This document shows, one piece after another, positions 53,502 through 63,186 of a stretch of DNA of 64,000 nucleotides; position 1 is the stretch's first letter; the number at the start of each line of letters is the position of its first letter. Both the position numbers and the translations under genes were made by a program. This stretch comes from Ectothiorhodospiraceae bacterium. Lineage in GTDB: Bacteria; Pseudomonadota; Gammaproteobacteria; HK1. Location: contig JACKNM010000006.1 of assembly GCA_024234875.1 (NCBI GenBank), positions 1-64,000 on the forward strand. The letters run 5' to 3'. Below the pieces are notes generated by a model. The model searched no databases. It worked only from the letters and a program-made list of their open reading frames with translations, and was not told where the DNA came from.

Positions 53502-54698
53502 ATGGCCACCACGACGACCGCTCACCGCCATCGTGCCGTGCCGCCGCCCCGGGGCTTCGCACGCGCGGAGCTCGAGGCCCGCACCGCACGCGCGCAGCGC
53601 GCGATGGCCGCGGAGCGTCTCGACGCCCTGCTGCTGACCACCGAGCCGGAGGTGCGCTGGTTCAGTGGCTTCCACACGCGCTTCTGGGAGAGCCCGACGC
53701 GACCGTGGTTCATGGTGGTGCCGGCCGACGGCGCGCCGATTGCGGTGATTCCGGAGATCGGCGCCGCCGGCATGTCCAAGACCTGGATCGACGACGTACG
53801 TACCTGGCCGTCGCCCGTCCCGGAGGACGATGGTGTCTCCCTGCTCGTCGACACCCTGCGGGGCCTGCCACGGAGACACGGGCGCGTCGGACTCGCGATG
53901 GGGCCGGGATCGCACGTTCGGATGCCGCTCGCGGACCTGGATCGCATCCGCGCGTCGGCGCCGATGATGCTCACCGACGCGCAGCCGCTTCTCGACCGAT
54001 TGCGGGCGATCAAGTCCGAGGCCGAGATCGACAAGATCCGACACGCCTGTCGCCTGGCGGCCGAGAGCTTCGACGCGGTCCCCGCCCTGCTCGCACCGGG
54101 CGTGACCGAGAGGGCAGTCGCGCGCGCCTTCGTCACCGACCTCGTCGGACGCGGCGCCGACGCGGTTCCCTATCTCGCGCTCGCCTCCGGCCCGGGTGGA
54201 TACGGTGACATCATCATGGGCCCGTCGGACCGCGGATTGGCGGCCGGTGACGTCATGATCATCGACACCGGCGCGACCTTCGACGGCTACTTCTGCGACT
54301 TCGACCGCAACTGGGCGGTGGGCCGTGCCGACGAGGCAGCACGCGCTGCCTACCGCGCCTGCTGGATGGCGACCGAGGCCGGCCTCGCCGCGGCCCGCCC
54401 CGGTGCGACCGCCGGTGATCTGCACGCGGCGATGTGGCGCGTGCTCCAGTCTCACGGGGCTCGCGGCGAGGGCGACGTCGGTCGCATGGGCCACGGCCTC
54501 GGGATGCAGCTCACCGAGGGCCATTCGAATCGGCCCGGCGACTCGACCGTGCTGCGACCGGGCATGGTGCTCACCCTGGAGCCCGGAATGTCGTTCGCGC
54601 CCGGTCGGCTGATGGTCCACGAGGAGGACCTGGTGGTCCGCGACGGGGGACCGGAGCTGCTCACGCCGCGAGCCTCACCGGAGTTGCCGGTGGTCTGA
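53502..54698 (+). CDS. M24 family metallopeptidase (Xaa-Pro peptidase/creatinase-like)
   Basis: A 398-residue pita-bread fold protein with an N-terminal creatinase-like domain (residues about 25-160). The five metal ligands are visible: Asp255 (IIDTGATFDG), Asp266 (YFCDFDRNW), His331 (GHGLGMQ), Glu360 (TLEPGM) and Glu374/375 (VHEEDL). Complete ligands indicate a real metallopeptidase or amidinohydrolase-like hydrolase. Members include prolidase, aminopeptidase P and ectoine hydrolase. It is divergent from the radical SAM gene, with about 150 bases between them. A link with the Pro-rich peptide is tempting, but the family is also common in amino-acid catabolism. Confidence 0.88.
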   Translation: MATTTTAHRHRAVPPPRGFARAELEARTARAQRAMAAERLDALLLTTEPEVRWFSGFHTRFWESPTRPWFMVVPADGAPIAVIPEIGAAGMSKTWIDDVRTWPSPVPEDDGVSLLVDTLRGLPRRHGRVGLAMGPGSHVRMPLADLDRIRASAPMMLTDAQPLLDRLRAIKSEAEIDKIRHACRLAAESFDAVPALLAPGVTERAVARAFVTDLVGRGADAVPYLALASGPGGYGDIIMGPSDRGLAAGDVMIIDTGATFDGYFCDFDRNWAVGRADEAARAAYRACWMATEAGLAAARPGATAGDLHAAMWRVLQSHGARGEGDVGRMGHGLGMQLTEGHSNRPGDSTVLRPGMVLTLEPGMSFAPGRLMVHEEDLVVRDGGPELLTPRASPELPVV

Positions 54699-54780
54699 CC
54701 GCGCGTGGCATCGACGGGATGCCATCGGTACCCTACGCGTCCGAGAGCGACCGACTCGAGCCATCGCGAAGGGAGTACGC

Positions 54781-56502
54781 ATGGGACAGACCGAGACTGA
54801 TTTCTGGGACGCGTTGCTGCAGCTCGCGCCGGCCCGGTTGCCGAATCCACCGGCGACCCTGTACGACGTCATCGTCGACGGTGGCGACCTCGAGCAGGTG
54901 CAGGCCTTCATCGACGGCGGGCACGATCCAGGCGTGGCGATGGCCGGGGGCTCGCCGCTCTCGCTGGCGGTGCGCGGCGGAAACGTCGCGCTGTTCCGCC
55001 TGCTGGTCGACGCCGGTGCGCAAGTGTCGCAACCACTTCAGAGCCTGCTCGCCGAGGCGGTCGAGGGCCTCGCCGAGGCCGACGAGGAGTCGCTGCCGGC
55101 GCGGTTCGAGCTGCTCGACGCGCTCATCGCGCGGCGTGCGTCCGATGCCGAGCTCGTCGCGGGATTCCTCGCCTGCACGTCTCGCAAGCAGTTCACCGCG
55201 GCGGTGCGGATCGCGCGCGCCGGACTGACCGCGAGCACGCCGGTGCGCACCGGCCCCCGTCAGTCGCAGCCCCTCGATGCGTGGCTGGCGTCGCGGGGCG
55301 CCTCGGTCTTCGTGCCACTCCTCGGTGGCGCCGAGCCCACCGCGGCGATGCAGCGCGAGGAGGCGCAGGAGCGCGCGAGCGGTGCCGAGGCGCGCGCGCT
55401 GCGCGCCTCGCTGGTGCCCGACTTCGGTCGGCTCGTGCTCGCGGAGCCGGCGCGTGGAGAGAAGCACCGCGCGCTCGCGGAGCAGATTCGGTCGGGGCGA
55501 TGGAGCGCGCACTTGGGCGCGTTCGACCGTCGGGCCGGCTGCATGCCACTCGAGTTCGCGGCAAGGAACGGACTGGTCGATCTGGTCGAGCTCGTTCTCC
55601 CGGCAACCGCCGATATCGAGACGAGGCGCGCCGCGGCCGCCGCTGCCGCCACGCACGGTCGGCTCGAATGTCTGGAGCGTATCGTCGAGGCGGCGGCGCC
55701 CGCCGCACGCTCCGCGGTGGCCGATGCCGCGCTCCTTGCCGCTTCGCGCCGCGGACAGCGAGCCTGTGTCGAGTACCTGCTCGCGCACGGCGGCAATCCG
55801 CGGGCGACCGACAGCAACGGTGACAATGCGGTGATGGTGGCGGGCGGGGCCGAGCGCAACCTTGTCGTCCAGGCACTGCGAGAGCGGGGCGCGAGCATGC
55901 CGGCGACGCTGCGCGGTGGCTACGCCGTGCGCGGCAAGGCGCTCGACTGGGCGTCCCGGCGCAAGGAAGCCGTGGCCACCGCCCTCGAGAGCAGTCCCTA
56001 CCTCGCGGCGTGGCTCCGAGTCGACGTGCAGGCACTCACCGCGGCGCTCGTCGGCGATGGTGTCGTCGCGGATCTCCGCAAGTTGCCCGTCCCGCGCACG
56101 GACGGGTTCGTCTGTTACCGATTGCAGGGCTCGCCGTGGACCTGCGTGGTGCCGGTGGTCGGGACGCGTCAGGCCATGGTCGAGCTGTCGGGGACGTTCG
56201 GAGCGATCGTTCGCGCCCTTTCCGCGCACTTCGAGGCCGACGCATGCATGCTCGTGCTGGAGGACACCAGCGGGACCCGGACCCTCAGCGCCTGGACGGC
56301 GGGCGTCGAGGGCGAGCCGGTGGCCGACGCGCCCAAGGGGCTCGCCGAGCACGACCTCGTGCTCGTTCCCCACGACGTGCTCGACAACGGCTTCGAGCGC
56401 CAGCTCGTGCTCACCAACGTCAAGAAGAGCGAGGTGCAGCGCGCGGCCTTTCTCCCTCGGCAAGCGTTGGGTCCACCGCTGCGGCTCGCCGGAGCGCCAT
56501 AG
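54781..56502 (+). CDS. Ankyrin-repeat protein, unknown function
   Basis: A 573-residue soluble protein. ATG at 54781 has GGGAG upstream. Ankyrin-like repeats appear near the N-terminus (GGDLEQVQAFIDGGHDPG, SPLSLAVRGGNVALFRLLVDAGAQ) and again at about 250-375 (MPLEFAARNGLVDLVELVL, RLECLERIVEAAAP, GQRACVEYLLAHGGNPRATDSNGDNAVMVAGG). The last 170 residues, from about 400, form a separate domain with GFVCYRLQGSPWTCVVPVVG and TLSAWTAGVEG that I do not recognise. It follows the M24 gene by 82 bases on the same strand. A protein-binding role is likely; nothing more specific is supported. Confidence 0.8.
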   Translation: MGQTETDFWDALLQLAPARLPNPPATLYDVIVDGGDLEQVQAFIDGGHDPGVAMAGGSPLSLAVRGGNVALFRLLVDAGAQVSQPLQSLLAEAVEGLAEADEESLPARFELLDALIARRASDAELVAGFLACTSRKQFTAAVRIARAGLTASTPVRTGPRQSQPLDAWLASRGASVFVPLLGGAEPTAAMQREEAQERASGAEARALRASLVPDFGRLVLAEPARGEKHRALAEQIRSGRWSAHLGAFDRRAGCMPLEFAARNGLVDLVELVLPATADIETRRAAAAAAATHGRLECLERIVEAAAPAARSAVADAALLAASRRGQRACVEYLLAHGGNPRATDSNGDNAVMVAGGAERNLVVQALRERGASMPATLRGGYAVRGKALDWASRRKEAVATALESSPYLAAWLRVDVQALTAALVGDGVVADLRKLPVPRTDGFVCYRLQGSPWTCVVPVVGTRQAMVELSGTFGAIVRALSAHFEADACMLVLEDTSGTRTLSAWTAGVEGEPVADAPKGLAEHDLVLVPHDVLDNGFERQLVLTNVKKSEVQRAAFLPRQALGPPLRLAGAP

Positions 56503-56535
56503 GCGAGGCGCGAGCTCGGTGCCGCCGGCAGTCGC

Positions 56536-57510
56536 TCAGCCGTGCACGCGCGCGACCAGCGGCGCCAGCGCCTCGATGCCGCGTGGACCCGCCGGATGGG
56601 CGAGGGCGATGGTGAGGTGCTCGACGCCGACCGCCGCGAAGGCCGATACGTGCTCGTGCAGCGTGTCGACGTCGCCGAAGCGTACCGTCTGGCGCATGCC
56701 GTCGTAGCTCGCGACGGCGAGGCCGTCGCCGGCCGACGGCATGCCTTGCGGGCGCTCGGCGGCGAGCGCGACGCGGACGCCGGCGGTGCGCTGCAGGGTG
56801 CTCGGGTCGCGACCGACCTTGGCGCAGGCGGCATCGAGATCGGCGAATCGCCGCACGACCTCGCCGGGATCGAGCTGATAGTCGGCGTCGTAGATGTCCG
56901 CGTACTGCGCGGTCAACCGCATCATGCGCGGGCGGATGGCGCCGATCAGGATCGGAAGCCCCTGTGGTCGCGGGCCGCGCGGCGAAAGCTCGCAGTCGCG
57001 CGCCTGATAGTGCTCGCCCTCGAAGTCGACGCGCCCCTCGCGCAGCAAGGGCACGATGATCTGCAGCGCCTCCTCGAAGCGACTCACCCGGTGGTCGTAG
57101 GGCATCCCGAACGCGTGGTACTCCGGCTCGTGCCAGCCCGAGCCCAGGCCGAGCACCAACCGACCGCCGCTCACCTCGTCGAGGGTGTCGGCCATCTTCG
57201 CGAACACTGCCGGGTTGCGGAAGCTCGAGCACGCCACCAGCGGGCCGAGGTGGATCCGCTGTGTGGCCTCGGCCAGCGCCGCGAGGATCGTCCACGCCTC
57301 CCAGATTCCGCGGGTGCGCCCTTCCGGCATGTCGACACGGATGTGGTTCTCGGACGGCGACAGACGGAACAGGAGATGGTCGGGCACGAACAGCCGCTCG
57401 AAGCCGACCGCCTCCGCGGTGCGCGCCATCTCGCGCAGGTCCGCCCAACGTGCGGTCCGACCCTCGCCGAGCGCGCCGGCGCCGATAGGCAGCATCAGTC
57501 CGAGTCTCAC
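56536..57510 (-). CDS. LLM-class flavin-dependent oxidoreductase
   Basis: A 324-residue luciferase-like TIM-barrel enzyme that would use FMN or F420. The start MRLGLMLPIGAGALGEG, AVGFERLFVPDHLLFR, TQRIHLGPLVACSSFRNPAVFAKMADTLDEVSGGRL (quoted in family blocks) and GLGSGWHEPEYHAFG are typical of the F420-dependent branch. GTG at 57510 has GGAGGA upstream. Whether the host makes F420 cannot be judged here. It lies 79 bases after the S9 peptidase gene on the same strand. Confidence 0.87.
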   Translation of the reverse strand: MRLGLMLPIGAGALGEGRTARWADLREMARTAEAVGFERLFVPDHLLFRLSPSENHIRVDMPEGRTRGIWEAWTILAALAEATQRIHLGPLVACSSFRNPAVFAKMADTLDEVSGGRLVLGLGSGWHEPEYHAFGMPYDHRVSRFEEALQIIVPLLREGRVDFEGEHYQARDCELSPRGPRPQGLPILIGAIRPRMMRLTAQYADIYDADYQLDPGEVVRRFADLDAACAKVGRDPSTLQRTAGVRVALAAERPQGMPSAGDGLAVASYDGMRQTVRFGDVDTLHEHVSAFAAVGVEHLTIALAHPAGPRGIEALAPLVARVHG

Positions 57511-57589
57511 CGCATCGTCCTCCAGGCTTCACCGAAGGCGGCAGGATGGGCGGAGTCGGCGACGAATTGCAACCGCGGGGTGGGTGCCG

Positions 57590-59881
57590 CTAGCGCATCC
57601 GCAGATGGTGCACCATGAACGCCATCGCGCGCCGCAGGAACCAGCGATTGCTCCAGACCGTGGCGTGGTCGTCGTTCGGCAGCACCAGCATGTCGAAGTC
57701 CTTGTCCGCCGCGATCAGCGCGGCGACGAGCTGGTGGGTGAGCGCGGGGTGGACGTTGTCGTCCATGTCGCCGTGTGCCAGCAGGAGCTTGCCGCGCAGG
57801 CGGTCGACCAGCGGCGGATTCGCCGCCGCGTCGTGGTTGGTGGTGCCGTCGGGGTTGCGGACGAGATCGCCCTGGTACTTCTCGGTCCAGGCGAAGCTGT
57901 AGCCGCGATTGTCGTGGTTGCCGGCGGTGGCGACCGCGACGTGGAAGAAGTCGGGATGCTCGAGCAGCGCGCGCACCGAGGCGTAGCCGCCGCCGGAGTG
58001 ACCCATGATCCCGACGCGCTCCAGATCCACGAAGGCATGGCGGTGCGCGAGCTGGCGGAGCACCGCCACGTGATCCTCGAGCATCCCGGGGTTGCCCATG
58101 TTGGCGAAGGCCTGGTCGTGGAGGGCCTTGCTGCGCAGCGGCTGGCCCCGGCCGTCGAGCTTCACCACCATGCAGCCGAGCTCGGCGAAGGCCTGCGGCA
58201 TGCACGCCTGGCCGAGCTCGCCGAGGTGGTCGGTGAAGGCGACCGCCGGCACGATGCCGCGCTGGGGGCCGGGGTAGATGTAGTCGATGATCGGATAGCG
58301 GCGCGTCGGGTCGAAGTCGCCGGGGAGCCAGTAGGCGCCGTGCAGCACGGTGACCCCGTCGGCGGCCAGCGCGGTGAACGGGGTGGGGTAGCGCCAGCGC
58401 GCCGCGAGCTCCGGCGTGAGCGTCGCCACCTCGAGGGTCGCCACCACGGCGCCGTCGCGCCGGCGCAGCGTGGTCACCGGCGGCGATGTGAGGTCCGCGG
58501 TGGTCTCGACGAAGTGCTCGCCCGTCGGCGACCGCCACGCCCCGGGCGGCATCGCCGGAGCGATGTGGTCACGCGGCATCCGGCGCGTCGGGATCGCCAG
58601 CGCGTGCTCGCCCGGCTCGGGCGTGAGCACGCGCAGCGCCCCGCCGTCGAGGCTCGCGACGCAGAGCTGGCGATGCTGTGGATCGGCACCCGGAGCGCGG
58701 CAGGCACCGAGCACGAATACCTCGCGTCGTCGTGGGTCGACGCCGACGATGTCGCGGACCAGCCACTCCCCCGAGGTGATGGCCGACTTCAGTGCGCCGC
58801 TCGCGAGGTCGTGGAGGTAGAGATGTCCCCAGCCGTCGCGCTGCGAGAACCAGATGACCTCGCCGCTGTCCTCGAGGATCCGGATGTTGGGCAGACCCAG
58901 CACGTGGACGTTGGTGTCGTGGAAGGTGTCGACACACTCGACCAGCACCTCGCGCACCGCACCGTCGGCGGCGTCGAGCTCGCACAGCGCGACGCGCCGG
59001 CTTCCGCGATCGCGGTCCACGAACCAGAGTCGGTTACCGTCGGTGGACCACCAGGCCTCGTCGCGCTCGATGCAGGTCATCATCCCGACCACGTGCGGTC
59101 GGCAGCGCGCCCAGGTGCACGCTCCGGTCGCGACGTCGATCACGAGGTGCGACTCCAGTGGCACCACGTCGTCGCCCGCGTTGGCGAACCTCAGGTGATG
59201 GACCACGGGTCGCCTCGAGCCGTCGTCCGGGACGTGCTGGAGCAGTGGCAGATCGGCGACGTCACGCTCGTCGAGCCGGGAGGTGAAGAGGCGACGCGAG
59301 TCCGGTGACCACCGCACGCCGGCCGGCAACACGATGCCGCGGCGCGCGAGGCTGACGGTGGCGAGATTCATGTCCGCCGACTTCGCGTAGGCATGGTGCG
59401 GCCCACCGTCGGTGGTCAGTGGCCGCTCGATGTCGGTCGCGAGCTCGCGCAGCCACAGGTCGTGGCCACGGCGAAAGGCGGCGAGGCGACCGTCCGGGGA
59501 CACCACCTCGCCGGGGCGCGAGGGCGTCGGTGTCGAGCGCAACGACTCGCCGTCGAAATGCCAGTCCCGAACGCCCGAGGTGAACGCGACGCCGCCCGCG
59601 CCGGAGATGGTCACGCGCTCGATGGGGAGCCGCTCGACCGGCGCGGTGACGCCGGCGCGTGTCAATGCGGCGGCGAGCGCATGGTGGTCGAACGCCGGTG
59701 ACGTCGCGCCGGTGTCGGCATCGACCATGACGAAGCGCCAACCGTCCACCACCTCGCGGCGATACCAGAAGCGACGGCCGTCGTCCGACCACTGCGGCCG
59801 CACCATCGGGTTGAGGACCCCGGCCCGAACCGCGGCGGGCAGGAACGCGAATGCGCGATCGCGCAGCACCGGATCCAGCAT
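57590..59881 (-). CDS. S9 family (DPP-IV-like) serine peptidase
   Basis: A 763-residue prolyl-oligopeptidase-clan protein with an N-terminal beta-propeller (about 30-480) and a C-terminal alpha/beta hydrolase domain. The triad is Ser629 (MGHSGGGYAS), Asp707 (GDMDDNVHP) and His739 (NDDHATVW), the order and spacing of DPP-IV. The N-terminus has no signal peptide, so it is probably cytoplasmic. ATG at 59881 has GATGAGGT upstream. DPP-IV enzymes remove X-Pro or X-Ala dipeptides; exact specificity is unknown. Its place near the Pro-rich precursor is noted but may be chance. Confidence 0.9.
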   Translation of the reverse strand: MLDPVLRDRAFAFLPAAVRAGVLNPMVRPQWSDDGRRFWYRREVVDGWRFVMVDADTGATSPAFDHHALAAALTRAGVTAPVERLPIERVTISGAGGVAFTSGVRDWHFDGESLRSTPTPSRPGEVVSPDGRLAAFRRGHDLWLRELATDIERPLTTDGGPHHAYAKSADMNLATVSLARRGIVLPAGVRWSPDSRRLFTSRLDERDVADLPLLQHVPDDGSRRPVVHHLRFANAGDDVVPLESHLVIDVATGACTWARCRPHVVGMMTCIERDEAWWSTDGNRLWFVDRDRGSRRVALCELDAADGAVREVLVECVDTFHDTNVHVLGLPNIRILEDSGEVIWFSQRDGWGHLYLHDLASGALKSAITSGEWLVRDIVGVDPRRREVFVLGACRAPGADPQHRQLCVASLDGGALRVLTPEPGEHALAIPTRRMPRDHIAPAMPPGAWRSPTGEHFVETTADLTSPPVTTLRRRDGAVVATLEVATLTPELAARWRYPTPFTALAADGVTVLHGAYWLPGDFDPTRRYPIIDYIYPGPQRGIVPAVAFTDHLGELGQACMPQAFAELGCMVVKLDGRGQPLRSKALHDQAFANMGNPGMLEDHVAVLRQLAHRHAFVDLERVGIMGHSGGGYASVRALLEHPDFFHVAVATAGNHDNRGYSFAWTEKYQGDLVRNPDGTTNHDAAANPPLVDRLRGKLLLAHGDMDDNVHPALTHQLVAALIAADKDFDMLVLPNDDHATVWSNRWFLRRAMAFMVHHLRMR

Positions 59882-60124
59882 GGCTCGACCTCATCGGGTG
59901 TCTACAAAATCTTTTCCTGCTGCGAAGCCCGCCGACGGCGCCTGGCCGCGTTGTGGGGCCCCCATCGCCCGGTCGCATGGCTCGGCCATGCTCCTGGACG
60001 ATGTGCACCCCCTCGCCTTGCCACTCACCCTCGGCGGCCCTCTCGCGACGGCAATGCTCTTCCAGACACCCTCTCAGACGAATGGGTTGTCCGACATGCG
60101 CGCCGCCGCCGCGGGTCGGCGGCG

Positions 60125-61048
60125 TCAGGGTGACTCGACGAGCTCGATCGCCTCGCGGCTCGGCCCCTCGATCATGACTGCACGCGTGTCACCGAGCGCG
60201 TAGGGGTCGCCGAGGAAGGTGACCGCGTCGCGACGGAGATCGGCGATCCAACCGTCGAGGTCGTCGACCGACAGCGCGATGTGATCCTGGAGCTGCCCGC
60301 GCGGGGACGCGAGCGGCTTCTCGCCCTGGTTCGGGTACCAGATGAGGTCGACGTCACCGAACGTCACTCCACCGCGGGGCGCGCGATACATGCCGGCGCG
60401 ATCCAGGGCCGGATAGGTGCGCTCACCGGTGCGTGCGACCGGGCGCGCCCGATCCGCGGCTGGCACGTCACCGAAGCTCGCGCGCGCCGGCGCACCGAGG
60501 TGGCGCTGGTACCAGAGCTGTGCGCCGAGCGGATCCTCCTGCCACATGTGCACGTGGTTGAATCGCTCACTCGGATAGTCGCCGGCGATCTCGGCGAGCG
60601 CGTCGTCCGGGCCGCGGAAGTATGCGAAACCCGGCCCGCCCGGAGGCGGTGTGCCGGCGGCGCGCAGCTCGGCGATGCGCGCGCGGGTGACACCCAGGCG
60701 CTCGCCGGTGCGGAACCAGGTGTCGCTGCTCAGCAGCACGTGCTCGTCGTCGACCCCGGTGTAGAGCGGCAGCATCTCGACCTCCGGGCGCGCGGCGAAG
60801 TCGCGCACCGTCGCCCGGCTGTCGGTGACGTGCCAGCCGAAGTGCCAGATGGCGCTCTGCGGGTGGCGAGGCGGCGGCGCCGCGACCGGCTCGAAGAGGA
60901 TCATCACGTCGTTCGCCGACAACAATGCCGGGTGGCCGCCCCACGACCCCGCGGCGGTGCTGGGGAACAGCCGGGTGTAGAAGGCGATGGCGGCGTCGGG
61001 ATCCGTCGAGCGCAGGTGCAGGTGGTGGAAGCGCGGGGTGGGTCGCAT
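60125..61048 (-). CDS. VOC superfamily protein, two-domain
   Basis: A 307-residue glyoxalase-fold protein with two VOC modules: residues about 5-150 (FHHLHLRSTDPDAAIAFYTRLF) and 160-305 (FNHVHMWQEDPLGAQLWYQRHLG..., ending EGPSREAIELVES). Candidate metal ligands are the His pair HHLH/HVHM, His in DHIALSV and the final Glu. Such two-module proteins include extradiol dioxygenases, but the specific Tyr/His set for that reaction is not clear. It lies 59 bases upstream of the methyltransferase stop, on the same strand and after that gene. Confidence 0.82.
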   Translation of the reverse strand: MRPTPRFHHLHLRSTDPDAAIAFYTRLFPSTAAGSWGGHPALLSANDVMILFEPVAAPPPRHPQSAIWHFGWHVTDSRATVRDFAARPEVEMLPLYTGVDDEHVLLSSDTWFRTGERLGVTRARIAELRAAGTPPPGGPGFAYFRGPDDALAEIAGDYPSERFNHVHMWQEDPLGAQLWYQRHLGAPARASFGDVPAADRARPVARTGERTYPALDRAGMYRAPRGGVTFGDVDLIWYPNQGEKPLASPRGQLQDHIALSVDDLDGWIADLRRDAVTFLGDPYALGDTRAVMIEGPSREAIELVESP

Positions 61049-61107
61049 GGCGAGTCCGTCCTCGATGCACCGCTGTCGCCGGCGGCGGCGACAGCACCCG
61101 CGCGATC

Positions 61108-62061
61108 CTACTCCCTCACCTCGGGGGCGTCTCCCGCCCGGGTCGTCGCGAGGTCGGCCGAGCCCAGGGCATGGCCGGCCGCGAGCAGCGCGTCACGGAG
61201 ATGCGCGATGTGCGCCGGGCCGACCTCGCAGCAGCCGCCGACGATGGTCGCGCCGAGTGCGACCCACTCCATCGCGAACGCGCCGTACGCGGCCGGTCCG
61301 AGGTCCTCGCGCGCGCTCAGCTGCTCGCGCGTCCTGCCGGGCAGGAAGCTCTGGGGAATTGCCACGAAGCCGTTGGCGTAGCCGCCGGCCGGCAGCCCGG
61401 TGGCCACCAGCTCGGGCATCGCGGCGGTGATGCTCTCCGGTGCGGTGCAATTGGCGAGCACGGCACGCACCCCGAGGCCCTCGAGCGCGCGATGGGCATG
61501 CGCGATGCTCTCGCCCGAGCGCAGGCTCCGGCCCCCGGCGTCGACCAGTGACCAGCTCACCCACACCGGCTTTCCGGTCTCGGTCGCGGCGGTCGCCGCC
61601 GCGCGCGCCTCGTCCGCGGTGGAGAGGGTCTCGCAGACGAAGAGATCGACGTACGGCGCCTGGTGCGCCGCGAGTCGACGGTACTCTGCCAGGTTGACCT
61701 CGAACGCACGCACGCGATCCGGACGATAGGTGCCGTTCAGTGGCGGCAGGCATCCCGCCACCGCCACCATGGCCGAGGCGTCGGCCTCGTCGCGGGCCCG
61801 CAGCGCGAGCTCGCAAGCCGTGCGCTGGAGCTCGGGGACGCGGTCCTCGGCCTGCACCATCGCCATGCGGGTATAGGTCGCCGCATAGGTGTTGACGGTT
61901 ATCACCCGGGCGCCGGCCGCGATGTAGTCCCGGTGTACCGCCCGCACCAGATCGGGCTCGGTGAGCAGGTACTCGGCCGACCAGTGCCGTGGCGCCTGGT
62001 TGGTCGATCGATTCAGCAGCTCCTGTCCCATGCCACCGTCGATGAGAACGATCTCGCGCAC
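61108..62061 (-). CDS. Homocysteine S-methyltransferase family enzyme
   Basis: A 317-residue (betaalpha)8 zinc enzyme that transfers a methyl group to homocysteine or a related thiol/selenol. GTG at 62061 is chosen for GGAGG/GGAG just upstream and because the product then begins REIVLIDGGMGQELL, as in homologues. Zinc ligands are Cys in VLANCTAPES and the pair in VGGCCEVGPAHI. It is of the small, cobalamin-independent type (no MetH domains). It is divergent from the LysR gene and shares its upstream LysR-like site with the ABC binding-protein gene at 63348, so the enzyme may act on the imported compound, possibly a methylated sulfur or amine donor. Confidence 0.92.
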   Translation of the reverse strand: MREIVLIDGGMGQELLNRSTNQAPRHWSAEYLLTEPDLVRAVHRDYIAAGARVITVNTYAATYTRMAMVQAEDRVPELQRTACELALRARDEADASAMVAVAGCLPPLNGTYRPDRVRAFEVNLAEYRRLAAHQAPYVDLFVCETLSTADEARAAATAATETGKPVWVSWSLVDAGGRSLRSGESIAHAHRALEGLGVRAVLANCTAPESITAAMPELVATGLPAGGYANGFVAIPQSFLPGRTREQLSAREDLGPAAYGAFAMEWVALGATIVGGCCEVGPAHIAHLRDALLAAGHALGSADLATTRAGDAPEVRE

Positions 62062-62130
62062 GCTCCGAGCCTCCGCCCCGCCCGCAGTCGGGCGCCGATG
62101 TGGGCACAGGTTCGGTCGTCCGCCCCGGCG

Positions 62131-62159
62131 TTGACAAACGACAATCGGTGCCGTCATAG
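62131..62159 (+). promoter_or_regulatory. Predicted promoter of the LysR gene
   Basis: TTGACA (62131-62136) and TCATAG (62154-62159) are 17 bases apart, about 40 bases before the LysR start. The promoter overlaps the LysR-type site, which would allow autoregulation. Confidence 0.55.
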
Positions 62160-62170
62160 ATGAAGCGTTC
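62135..62170 (-). promoter_or_regulatory. LysR-type binding site 1 (upstream of methyltransferase gene)
   Basis: Read toward the methyltransferase gene, this 36-base site has GAA, TTCATC, ATGA and ATTGTCGTTTG in order. It matches site 2 at 63187-63222 without gaps, 24 of 36 identical. TCAT-N2-ATGA is an inverted repeat. The divergent neighbour is the LysR gene, the likely binder. Confidence 0.65.
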
Positions 62171-62196
62171 TTCACCCATGGGTCGGGACGGGCGCG

Positions 62197-63102
62197 ATGG
62201 CGAGCAGGTCGCGGCGACTGCCACTGACGGCGTTGCGGACGTTCGAGGCCGCGGCGCGGTTGGAGAGCTTCAAGAACGCGGCGGAGGAGATCGGGGTCAG
62301 CGCGACCACCGTGAGCAACCAGATTCGCCAGCTCGAGCGCGACTGGGGATGCCAGCTCTTCGTGCGTCGAACCCGCCAGGTCGTCCTCACCGATGCCGGG
62401 CGCTCGCTCAGTCTCGTCGTCAAGCAGGCGTTCGACGCAATCCAGCACGAGATCGAGCGCCATGCCGCCACCTCGGGGCGTCGGGTCGCGCTCGCGGTGG
62501 GGCCGATCTTCGGCTCGCGCTGGCTGATGCCACGGCTCGGTGCGCTGCGCGATGCCCATCCCGAGATCGAGCTGGTGGTCCATCACGGGCCGCGCATCAC
62601 CGGCGCGAGCACGATGGCGACGCCGATCGCGGTCGACTGGGGGCACGGCAACTGGTCGGGGCTCGACGCCGAGAAGCTGATGGAGATCCGGTACGCGCCG
62701 GTGCTGAGCCCGCGGCTGGCGCGCGAGCACGGTGGGGTGAGGCGTCCGCGCGACCTCGCGAGGCTGCCGGTCATCCACCAGCACGATCGCTCGGAATGGG
62801 AGGCCTGGCTCGCGCTGGCGGGAGTCGGCGGCCTGCGCTTCGCCAGCGAGACCATCATTGTCGACTCGAATGTGGTCACCCAGGCCGCGCTCGATGCGCA
62901 AGGGGTCGCGCTCGGCATCTTCCCGTTCATCCAGGACGAGGTCGACGCGGGTCGACTGCTGAAGCCGTTCGACATCGAGCTCGCGCCGACCAGGGCCTAC
63001 TACGTGCTCACTCGTCCCGCGAGTCGCACCAGCCGCGAGGTCGCGGTGGTGCGCCGCTGGCTGCTGGACGAGGCGCGGCGCGCGTCCTCCGGGACAGGGT
63101 AG
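62197..63102 (+). CDS. LysR family transcriptional regulator (GcvA-like)
   Basis: A 301-residue regulator. The winged HTH (residues about 7-65) reads LTALRTFEAAARLESFKNAAEEIGVSATTVSNQIRQLE, given here as the family pattern, and the effector domain begins near residue 95 (VALAVGPIFGSRWLMPRLGAL). The segment after the HTH is close to GcvA-type regulators of amino-acid metabolism. It is divergent from the methyltransferase gene and 245 bases before the ABC binding-protein gene. Two copies of one site flank the LysR gene, which supports control of both neighbours. Confidence 0.92.
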   Translation: MASRSRRLPLTALRTFEAAARLESFKNAAEEIGVSATTVSNQIRQLERDWGCQLFVRRTRQVVLTDAGRSLSLVVKQAFDAIQHEIERHAATSGRRVALAVGPIFGSRWLMPRLGALRDAHPEIELVVHHGPRITGASTMATPIAVDWGHGNWSGLDAEKLMEIRYAPVLSPRLAREHGGVRRPRDLARLPVIHQHDRSEWEAWLALAGVGGLRFASETIIVDSNVVTQAALDAQGVALGIFPFIQDEVDAGRLLKPFDIELAPTRAYYVLTRPASRTSREVAVVRRWLLDEARRASSGTG

Positions 63103-63186
63103 GCGCCGCCGGCCGATCACCTCGGGAGGCGCTCGCCGCGTCGTCGCCACCGCGCCGGTGGCTGTCACGTCGTCCCGACGCATGGC

